55,504 nucleotides of DNA from Gymnopus androsaceus JB14 (Eukaryota; Basidiomycota; Agaricomycetes; Agaricales; Omphalotaceae), in assembly GCA_009733575.1 (NCBI GenBank), contig ML769776.1, forward strand, positions 2,167 through 57,670, given 5' to 3'. The translations under genes and the position numbers were made by a program. Below are positions 44,346-54,240 of the stretch, one piece after another (position 1 is the first letter of the stretch; each line of letters opens with the position of its first letter). The notes below the pieces were generated by a model that worked only from the letters and a program-made list of their open reading frames with translations, did not search any database and was not told the DNA's origin.

Positions 44346-47311
44346 TGTGCGTCTGCAAGGAAGATGGAGAAGGGATGAAGGTGGAACTTGATGAAAGAAG
44401 ACGAAGTTATTTGAAGAATTTAGCAAGTCGGGAATGACACATTCTCACATTCTCATGATCTCGAGGTCTTTTGTCAGCCAATCGTTGCTCTGCTATAACC
44501 AATCGCTCAGCCAATGGTAACGCGAGCATTATGCATTATTTGAGTCTGAGCGGTGTGGCGCAGGCGCGTTATATGTCGTTAGAAGCAAGAATGAGAATGA
44601 ATTCATATGCAGAAAATACTAGTACACGATCTGTTACAACAAACGCCGATCTTACTTGCACATCTCAAGGCCCGATCGAAGCAAGATGCGTATGATACCT
44701 AACCGGTACAACCTTCGTACTCGTAATAGGCCTGAGACACCCATGTCCATGATTGGGGTCGCAAGTTATCGCGCCACGGACAGCGAATGAAAGACTTGGC
44801 CATAGAATTCTGCGAAATGTTCGCATTTCCTAGTCTGTGCTCCTCATCAATTTCAGCACAAATCGATACCAAGGTATGAAAGCATAATTAACAAAGTATG
44901 ATGACTGCACATGACTGATCTGGACTTGTCCGACCTTGACTTTGACCTTGGACTCGACTTGGACTTGGACTCAGTGATATTCAGGTCCAAATTTGACCCA
45001 TATCTCCTTTCTTTACGCTCTGGTGACTCTGCCTGCATAAATGTGGCTATTTCTAAATTGGGTAACTGTCCCAAGGTGCTAGCACCAAATGGGTGCTTGT
45101 ATGAGTCTCGACGCGTTTTAATGTGTAAAAGATGCGTATCGGTGGGGTTTGCATACTTTTTTAGATAATTATATACATTGTACGTGATTTCAAATGCAGT
45201 AGTTTAGAGGAACGGAACCGCCCATATCAAGCCAATACTTGGGCCAAAGCGAAACTTCCTGTTAGAAATCGGCGCTTATTTTTCGAGTGCAGTAACTTCA
45301 GCTGAGGTCCTTGGTGATTTATTGAATATACTGATGAATACATCGAAGTGGTTCAACATTCAGCTCAAGAGCTAGGAGTAAAAAAAAGTCAAAGTCACAA
45401 GTTGAGCATGTGATTAGCAGTCCAAGTCCAGATCGCGAGTTCGAAATGCAGTCAAAGTCTGACACTTTGTGAAAACTGCCACCATACCAAGGACCTCAAA
45501 ATCGCTCAGCTATGGAGGAGAATAATCAGTATACAAAACTAGGACATGGGAAGAGAGGACTAGAACGTACTTCATTCCAAACCTGCACACTAGCCCTACT
45601 AGTCCACCACCGCTCGGAATGCCGAAAGGTCGGTTCTGCGCGAGCAGCTTGTTGCTGAGAGCCGTAACAACAGAAGCATCGTACGCCGATTCAAAATCCT
45701 TTGGGAACGGGAGGGTAACGTTTACAAGTAATAAGAAGCAACACAGCGTAAAATGCCAGTAAATTGTTAGTAATTCTGGATATTCTAGAGAATCTACGAG
45801 AATTTTCTGACTCACAATTTCTGAACGTTAGATTGTTGTTTTTCGGACTTGAGAGAAATAAAATCGTATACAGCCTCAGGACACCAAATAAGCGTTATTC
45901 GCATCTCACTGCATCACGACGACGACACGTTCTTTCTACACGGTCTTTGACGCCTCGAGCTCTACGTTATGCTCAAGATAATGCTCTTCACTGCACCATC
46001 TTCTATATTATGTCTCTCCTGACCTCGCAAAGAAACATGCTCAAGAAACACGGCCTCTCTCAGCCTGCACCTCCTCTTCCAACCAAACCCGGCATCTAGA
46101 TCTTACAGTGCAGGAGAATACAGCTCTGAATGATTATAATGGCTTTGATAATGCTTTTGGAGGTATACATTATGGTTATTGAAGAGGGTCGGGAAAACTC
46201 GGAGAAGGGCAAAATGGTGTAGTTTGAACCAGAATGACACAGGGTAATGGACGCGATGGACGCGATGGATGTGATCAGTCACTATGTACAGCACCCTTCC
46301 TCAGCCAGAGTAATTTCCACCGCGCATCACTCATGACACCGAATTTGTATTCTTGAAGGATGCGGATCGCAGGAAGACTGTTATGAGGCTCAATCCGTAA
46401 GTAATTTTCTCGCATGTTTTCTTCCCTCTGGTACTGAGTGCGCTTCAGGAACATCAACCATGCTATTCGTGTCGAATTTTAGGCTGCCGGGGGTGTGTTC
46501 ACTATCTCTATCGCATTTCTTTTATCTCGAGAATGACAATGTGTTCTCCAGCTATCAACATGGCTCTTGCATTCTAGAAGGACTCCCACCTCGGCACAAG
46601 TAAGCTCCGCCTTCCTTCTCAAGGCTTTGTGACTGACAGTGCTACATCCGATGGCAGAAATCTTCCACAACAGCTTGCCATACGGGTACCCTCGGCATTT
46701 GTAGTATTGGTTTAGTGCGTCTACGAGACTATAGACTAACGTGAATGAAACCGCTGACATGATTTGGCAACTCAGATATATGATGGATCCAAATATGCTT
46801 CTTGCTGCTAGTTGTCAATTTTAGGCATGCAAGATGGCGGTATGTTCTACCATGAAGATTATTGTTTATTGCAGTCAACTGACTCTCTACAGCTCTCCAT
46901 TTTTTGTCCTGGTTGTACCGGATGAATGGATATCTGACACTGTCATCGTCGATGCTATCCTAAGCTTCCGGACGGTGTAAGCAACAGTGTACTAACACAG
47001 ATTGTTTTTTCAGAGCAAAGCCATCATACTACAGAAAGACTCTTAAATTTTATTCAGAGACTCAATCGTGGTAAACATCATCCCGGATTCCATGACCAGT
47101 AGAGTTACATCATTTGCTGAGACGGCTTCTAACTCAACGGCATCAATGGGGGCTAGTCCCTTCGAGGCCTGCCCATGAAGGTCTCATTTCACTTCCCATA
47201 CATGATTACTGTACAATCAATTTCCAAGCCTACCCTCAAGAATAATGCGTGTAATTGGCTTGGCCTGAGAATTGTGACAATGTGACAACTGTCTCTTGCA
47301 TCTCAACCATC
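44346..47311. other. 3-kb gene-poor interval
   Basis: No gene could be supported. Inverted clusters of AGTCCAAGTC-type words lie near 44915-44980 and 45385-45470 and may be ends of a decayed element. Fragments near 46897-47060 faintly resemble a C2 domain (see rejected items). Confidence 0.35.
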
Positions 47312-50300
47312 ATGTTTGAACGATCTCACGATTTCTCCATACAAGGTGGACAATTCAATGTGCATCAAAATCGATACGGTTAGTACTGTTGTGATTCAAA
47401 GATTAAAACTGAAATGAGTCTTTGTTAGACATTCATGTTTCCTCGATTGGTACGGATTGAAAAAATCAATTGTGCCATGGCTAATGTATAAAATCATTAG
47501 AACATGATCTCCGGTTCAGGTTGAGGCCAGACCTTCACCCTGGGCACAAGCAATGCTTAAAAGGCACACGTGTTGAATTTCTGAATGAAATCATTCTAAG
47601 CATGCTTGCCAATAGCATTGTCTTGATCCATGGAAGGGCTGGAACTGGGAAAAGTTGTATTGCAGGTTCATTGGCACAGATAATCCACAAAAAACAGCAT
47701 CCAGAGCTGAATGCCATTGAGCTTGTAATGAGCTTTCATTGTATTCGGGACAGCAGGGACAAAGATGTGTCTGTATTGGTGCCCACAATGGTGTACCAAC
47801 TTGCACTTGAATTCCCTGAATTTGGGAAAAAGTTGATGTCAAATTCCAACTTGGATATTTCAGGGGATCTGAGTGCCCAATTTGATAACCTGCTATTTGA
47901 TCCCTTGATGGAATTGAAGGAAGAAGGAAAGACAAAGTTTTCAAAAAAGATAGCAATTATTGTGGATGGTCTGGATGAGTGGGGTCAGGAGGATGAGCGT
48001 GTTCTGCTTTTGACCAAACTGCAGACTCTGTGTGAAATCCATGATTGGATGAGATTTGTGGTTACAAGCCGCCCGAATCCTGAGATAGGAGAGACATCTA
48101 TACCTGATTATCCTGGAATTTTCAAAAGGATAGATTTGTCTCAGGATAAGAAAACTGAGGATGATATTGCAGTTTATATCAAGAGTTACAGAGCTAATCA
48201 TCAAAAGCTGAGAAATGCTGTTTCTGAACTGGAAATGATGACATTGCTGCCTTACATCAATTCATTATTTATATTGGCTGATGTTGTTTGCAAATTTGTT
48301 GCCCAAAACCCATCTAATAATTTCAAAATCTTGACCAATGCAGAAACAGGATATAAATCCGGAAAAAATTCATATGATGTACTGTATAGCTTGTACGAGA
48401 CTGTACTGGCAGAGAGTCTTGTAGACCCCACAAACCAACTCTGCACATACATGGATGTGATTGGTACGATTTGTGTGTTACAAAAACCTTTGAATATAGA
48501 AGCATTGACAAAGCTCACCAACAATGATGTGCAGGATATTTTGGAATCCCTGAGTGCAGTATTCTACACTGATTCACAGAATAAAATCCGCTGCCATCTT
48601 TCATTTCAAGAGTTTATCTTGGATAATAGAAAGGCAAACAGGAGGCTGGGGACACTTCCTTACCAGTTTTACCTCAATGTAACAAAGCAACATGAACGTG
48701 TGGCACTGGTATGCTTAAAAATCATGATGCAACAACTGAAGTTCAATATTTGTCATCTTGAGTCTTCTTATGTTGCAAATGAGGCTGTTATCAACCCAGA
48801 TATGGATGAGCGAGTTCAAATATGGATATCTGAAGAGCTGAGATACTCATGTGAGAGCTGGGTATATCACGTGTGTTTAACAGAGGACAACTCTGAGTGC
48901 TGGTTGAGTGTCGAGACCTTCATAAAAAGCACAAGCATCATATATTGGATGGAGTGCCTGAGTTGCTTGAATGAAACTTCACATATCAGAATGAATATGG
49001 ACCAATTGAAAGCTAGAACCAAGGTACTTATTTATGGAAAAAATAAATTTATGAGCTGCAGTATTGACTGATAAACAATTATAGATCTTAAACATCTCAA
49101 GGGCAAGTGAGGATATCTCCAAATTCATATCAGTATTCTTTCTTCCAATTAGCCATAGCACACCACATATATATGTGAGTGCATTGCCAATGCTCCCTGA
49201 GAAAACATGGCTTGCAGCTTGCACTAGGAGAAATTTGAGAGATGTGGTGAAACTAAAAAATGGGAGTCGGAATCAATTCTGGAAGAATGAAATAAATAAA
49301 ATCAAGGTGGGAGTGGGAGTGGATTGTGTGGCATGCTCACCTGATGGACAGCAAATTTTATCTGGGTCAGACAATACAGTGAGGATTTGGAATGCAGAGA
49401 CAGGTCTTCCCATTGGCAGGCCATTGAAAGGGCATAAAGATGTAGTTTCGTCAGTGGCATATTCCCCTGGTGGAAAGTGTATTGTATCAGGGTCAAAGGA
49501 TCATACAGTGAGGATCTGGAGCTCAAAAACCGGCCTTCCAATTGGAGAGCCATTGAAAGGGCATACATCTAAGGTTAATTCGGTGGCATACTCTCCAACT
49601 GGGAAGCAGATTGTGTCAGGGTCATGTGACAAGACAGTGAGGGTCTGGAATGAAGAGACAGGTCTACCTATTGGGGAGCCATTGAAAGGGCATACAGATT
49701 TCATTAATTCAGTGGCATATTCCCCAGATGGAAAGCAGATTGTCTCAGGGTCAGATGATGAGACAGTAAGAATTTGGAGTGCAGCCACAGGTCTTCCCAT
49801 TGGAGAGCCATTGAAAGGGCATACAGATTGGGTGATATCTGTTGCATATTCCCCAGATGGAAAGCAGATTGTCTCGGGGTCAGATGACAAGACACTGTGG
49901 ATATGGAGTGCAAAGACAGGACTTCCTGTTGGAGAGCCATTGAAAGGGCATAAATCTTTTGTTAATTCAGTGGCATATTCCCCAGATGGAAAGCAGATTG
50001 TGTCAGGGTCAGGTGACCAGACAGTAAGAATTTGGTGTGCAAAGACAGGTCTTCCTATTGGACGGCCATTGAAAGGGCATACAAATTGGGTCAATTCAGT
50101 AGTATATTCCTCAGATGGAAACCAGATTGTGTCAGGATCAGATGACAAGACAGTAAGAATTTGGAGTGCAAAGACAAGTCCTATTAGAGGGCCATTGAAA
50201 GGGCATACATCTTGGGTGATATCAGTTGCATATTCCCCAGATGGGAGGCATATTGTATCAGGGTCATATGACAGGACAGTGAGGGTCTGGAGTGCAGAGA

Positions 50301-51346
50301 CAGGTCTGCCTCTTGGAGAGCCATTGAGAGGGCATACAGATTGGGTTAATTCAGTGGCATATTCCCCAGATGGAACCCAGGTTGTGTCAGGGTCAGATGA
50401 CAAGACAGTAAGAATTTGGAGTGCAGCAACAGGTCTACCCATAGGAGAGCCATTGAAAGGGCATACAGATTCAATTCATTCTGTAGCATATTCCCCAGAT
50501 GGAAAGCAGATTGTATCAGGGTCACATGACAAGACAGTACGAATTTGGAGTGCAACAACAGGTCTTCCTATTGGAGAGCCATTGAAAGGTCATACCGATT
50601 GGGTTAATTCAGTGGCATATTCCCCAGATGGAAAGCAAATTGTATCAGGGTCAGATGACAAGACAGTAAGAATTTGGAGTCCAGAGACAGGTTTGCGTAT
50701 TGGAAAGCCATTGGAAGGGCATGAAGGTAATGTTAATTCAGTGGCATACTCCCCAGATGGAAAGCATATTGTATCAGGCTCATATGACAATACGGTGAGG
50801 GTCTGGAGTGCAGACACAGGTCTTCCTATTGGCCAGTCATTAAAAGGGCACACAGATCTGGTTAATTCAGTGGCATACTCCCCAGATGGAAGGCAGATTG
50901 TATCAGGGTCAAATGACAAAACTGCAAGGATCTGGAGTGCAGACACAGGCCTGCCTATTGGAGCACCATTGGAAGGGCATGCAAGCTATGTTAATTCAGT
51001 GGCATACTCCGTAGATAGCAAACAGATTGTATCAGGGTCCCATGACGGTACAGTCAGGATCTGGAGTGCAGACACTGGTCTTATTGGCATCCCATTCACC
51101 ATACATATGGATAGTGTTCCATCAATGGTATACACCCCAGATGCAAAGCAGATTGTTGAAGAAGCCTGGATAAAGCTCCCTGATGGTCAGCTTATCTTCT
51201 GGGTTCCCCATCAATATCAACATGGACTTGCCGATCCAAGGCAAATATTAACCATTCCCCCTGATGCTTTAAACCAAGCAGTTCACATTGATATAACCCA
51301 CTTTACCCATGGGCTTAACTGGCAAAGTGCCTGGTCTGTTTTTTGA
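47312..51346 (+). CDS. NLR protein: N-terminal motif, NACHT, WD40 array
   Basis: STAND-class receptor of the fungal NACHT-WD40 type (Podospora HET-D/E and Coprinopsis NWD2 are relatives by architecture), expected to sense ligand through the beta-propeller and oligomerise through NACHT. Four exons keep frame: 47312-47378, 47429-47449, 47501-49023 and 49085-51346, giving 1290 residues. Residues 1-25 hold MFERSHDFSIQGGQFNV, the short N-terminal motif common on mushroom NLRs. Walker A is GRAGTGKS, Walker B IIVDGLDEW, sensor region VVTSRPNP. A helical stretch follows to about residue 560. Then come 14 WD40 repeats of 42-43 residues with consensus core GHTDWVNSVAYSPDGKQIV, and a degenerate fifteenth blade ending DGQLIFWVP. 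The C-terminus is NWQSAWSVF. All nucleotide-binding motifs are intact. The two small 5' exons are inferred from splice signals and frame. Confidence 0.9.
49302..51190 (+). repeat. WD40-coding tandem repeat, 129-bp unit
   Basis: At DNA level the propeller is a head-to-tail array of 126-129 bp units, each with a near-constant 'ccattgaaagggcat' start and 'tccccagatggaaagcag' middle. Adjacent units differ at few sites. Because the unit is a multiple of three, long antisense open frames appear across it and should be ignored. Such arrays change copy number readily by unequal recombination, and short-read assemblies may collapse them. Confidence 0.95.
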
Positions 51347-51349
51347 TAC

Positions 51350-52191
51350 TGTAGACCTAAGACTTAGACAGTATAATATTTCTGAAAAGAATTTGAATGT
51401 GCATAAGCATTACTCATAAGTATGTAAATTGTACTATTTAATAGCAAGTCTTTTGGGTCTACTCCTCTTAGGATGATTTGTGTCCTAAAATGGATGGAAT
51501 CAACCTGGAATATTCCTGTGGCTTCTGGGGGCATGTGCTGAACTTTCAGTAAAAATGATTCTTCAAAACCCAGTAAGCTGCACCAATATGAGAGACACTA
51601 GAATCATTTTTACTGAAAGTCAGTAACACAGAGCACCCTCCGAATTCACATGCAAAACACATCAATGACAGACTGCCGGTGAGTTTAGAAAAGTCTGAAA
51701 GAGGAAATGGTTCGAGAGACTGCTCGGAATCCTCCACCGGGTCGAGTTACCTCTTGACGTAATCCCGTACGTCGATTGGAGGTGGACAAAGTTCCCCGCA
51801 GAGTGAATTGGGCTCAGGCGATGGTCGGAGGGCCGGACTCGAGGCATCAACTCTACAGCTCCCGCCGACCCTTCGGCGGCCATAGTGATATAAGTGTAAG
51901 TAACCAAGAATGTAAAGTCAGAAAGAGTATTAGGTGGAAATGAGTAGGATGAGTCTCACTTCCAAAGTGTGGGTTTGCGCATGAGGTATAAAATGCTTTA
52001 TTGTCCAAGTATGATACAATTATCCATCCAAACAAATTTTTTCTTGTCTGCGTATGCAAATGAGGTGTAATATGAGCGCGTCATCAGCTGTGCGCAGGAA
52101 TAACTCGCGCCGTCATACGGCTCTACCAAACACCCCACCTACATACACACAGGCTGCACTGGTTTTTCTACCTTTATAGAGCTCAAAATGA
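51350..52191. other. intergenic between NLR and carboxylesterase
   Basis: Apart from the hairpin at 51542-51620 I see no supported gene. A minus-strand frame from 51907 (opening MAAEGSAGAVELMPRVRP) is not recognisable. Confidence 0.4.
51542..51620. repeat. 21-bp inverted repeat hairpin 3' of the NLR gene
   Basis: The arms are 'actttcagtaaaaatgatt' (plus ct) at 51542-51562 and the perfect reverse complement at 51600-51620, separated by 37 nt. It lies about 200 bp after the NLR stop. It could be a tiny MITE or a stable RNA hairpin in the 3' UTR; the sequence does not decide. Confidence 0.7.
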
Positions 52192-54240
52192 TTACACCGA
52201 AAATAAAGTGCACGGTGCATCCTACATTCAAAGAATGAGTGTCAGACCGACTTGAAAAGTTCACCTCTAAATCCTCACCTGAGAATTACTCGTCTCAGCC
52301 TGCACAAAATTCCCCATATCCACATTACCATTATAAGCTAATCTCGCAAGAGTCCGAGTAAGGCCCCCCGGTACGTATTTCGGCCAGTTCGGAGCGGGAG
52401 ACTGGTTAGGATTTTTGATAACATTCGCAATGGTTGTCTGGAAAGTTCTGGATAAAGTCACTTCGTTGGGTATGGCAGTAGACACATTATACGTTCCGAA
52501 GACTTCCTGAACTGGTACGTAGATGGCACCGGTTGGAGGTTAGGATGTATGTGCACAAAAGAAACATATGTACACACGTTCACTAGAGTGGAATGCCCCA
52601 GCGTTGGGAAAGAGCTGGAGGTCAGGAAAGACAGCCACTATTCGAAGATTAAGATTAGCGACTGATGAAAACCGGCGGAAGTGTTCACTTACCGTACTCG
52701 TAGCGGAAAACGCTTGAAATTCCAGATTGTACAAAAGCTTGTGCCCATAGGCTTGCTAGGCTAAATGTCGATGCAGCAGAATATCCCAAAAATACTGATC
52801 ACGATTACTTACCACAAGAAAACAAGTATCTGCGATAACATTCGTATCGTTTTGCCCAGGATACAGTGATCTGACAGTATCTGGAGAAAGAATCTTACCC
52901 GAGCTCGCTCGAGTCCAAAAACTCGGTGAGACCGTGAGATTGCTCTGCCCAACTGTAAACAAAGTCCCATCGTTGTGCATGTTACCAACAAGCTGAGGTA
53001 CCCTCGCCGTATTGCCGAGTAAAATCCGGTCCAAGTTATCATCAAAGGCGGTGACACTAGAAAAACAAGTCGAATGAAGCTAGGTTCTCACTAGGAAGCA
53101 GTTTATACTTACTTGTCTAAAAGGACTCCAAACGTCCCGCTCGTAGGTCCGTTCGTGTAGACTCTTATATCCTCTGCCCAGACTGCCCTCAAACATGCAA
53201 GTCTTTCTGGGCCCGGTGGTTCTGTGCATCCTACGGCGGTAGAAAAGTTGTTGAAAGAGTTAAATGCATTAAGGTTTGGAGCGAGATTCAGTGTAGCTCC
53301 TGAAAATAATATCGCAGCTCTGAATGGTGGATTTACTGGGTGTCGGGAAACGAATTCGGATACAGATTTTGCACCGCCGGATTCGCCCTGTGAGGATAAG
53401 TCAGTTACGAGTGAGTATATTGTATTGAATTGCAGGTACAGTCATGTATCTCAGAATGAATGTATTCACAATGAATAATTCTCATAATGAATGAAATTTT
53501 TATGAAACACAGTCTGTTCCCAGCTAAACAGGTAATAAAACAAATAATGAATAATGAATAGCCATTTGGGCAATTTTTTTTGGTGTTTTATTCATTGTTA
53601 CATACATGTTGAACTAGTTGGATTTTCATATTTAGAACTACTCCATGCCAGATACTTTAGAAAATACTCTTTGCTTTGCTTTTCTGGCTTTCTCCCTACT
53701 TGTGATGCCTTCAGAACCAATGAAAAGAACTTTCTACTCACATCTGGTCATGCTTTAGGTATCAGGCTGGTAGACCAAAAATATTCAATTTTTTAATGAT
53801 TTTTTGAGTTGAATATTATATCATAATGAATAGAAATATCCTGGAACAACCTCTATTCATTGTGAGATACATGACTGTATATAACTTACCATTAGAGTAA
53901 CTTGATTCGGATCCCCTTCAAACTGTCGGATATCAAACTGAACCTACTGAAGAGCAAGCTCCTGGTCCAAGAATCCTAGATTATTCTCTGTGAGAGGCAA
54001 ATCTGGAGCACCTGGGAACCCAAATACATTTGTGCGGTAGTTGGCCAAGACGACGATAATATATTGGTTCGACGCGAGCAACATTCTGTTGTACAATGGT
54101 AAAGATGCTGTTCCGAATGCGAATCTGCTATGGTACAGGAGAAGTTGGTAAGAATTATAGCTTCAAAGAAGTTCTTGAATAAAGCAAGACTTACCCACCA
54201 TAGATCCAAAACACTACTGGCTTCAATGACTCTGGGCATT
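52192..54240 (-). pseudogene. type-B carboxylesterase/lipase, decayed and 5'-truncated
   Basis: Exons recognisable on the minus strand: SLKPVVFWIYGG (near 54205), RFAFGTASLPLYNRMLL, IIVVLANYRTNVFGFPG, NNLGFLDQELALQ, then DPNQVTLM, the nucleophile elbow GESGG (Ser), RLACLRAVW, NMHNDGTLF (acid region), GAFHSSE (catalytic His) and a last exon APCTLFSV ending at 52192. The product would hydrolyse carboxylic esters. Two breaks: a TAG at 53946-53944 where the family has Trp (..LALxWVQ..), and no N-terminal exons upstream of 54240, where a new element begins. A 439-bp MITE (53439-53877) sits in the intron before GESGG, leaving both splice sites. Missing 5' exons could lie beyond the window's right edge, but the nonsense codon argues for a pseudogene. 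Confidence 0.85.
53439..53877. mobile_element. 439-bp MITE with TA target-site duplication
   Basis: The left end begins CAGTCATGTATCTCA and the right end finishes TGAGATACATGACTG, a 15-bp perfect terminal inverted repeat extended imperfectly by 'gaatgaat'/'attcattg'. TA flanks both ends (53437-53438 and 53878-53879). The TA duplication and CAGT-type ends fit the Tc1/mariner superfamily, pogo-like branch. The interior is AT-rich with one short meaningless open frame, so it is non-autonomous. It lies wholly inside a carboxylesterase intron. Confidence 0.88.

Noticed and set aside
46897..47060. Fragments (SPFFVLVVPDEW, KPSYYRKTLKFYSETQSW) resembling a C2 domain upstream of the NLR
   Set aside because: Similarity is faint, no consistent splice path joins them to the NLR start at 47312, and the NLR already has a plausible N-terminus.
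49302..50946. Long minus-strand open frames (up to 313 codons) across the WD40 region
   Set aside because: They are shadows of the in-frame 129-bp repeat; the plus strand carries clear WD40 repeats.
49302..51190. CRISPR-like array
   Set aside because: Repeats are contiguous 129-bp coding units without spacers, in a eukaryotic gene.
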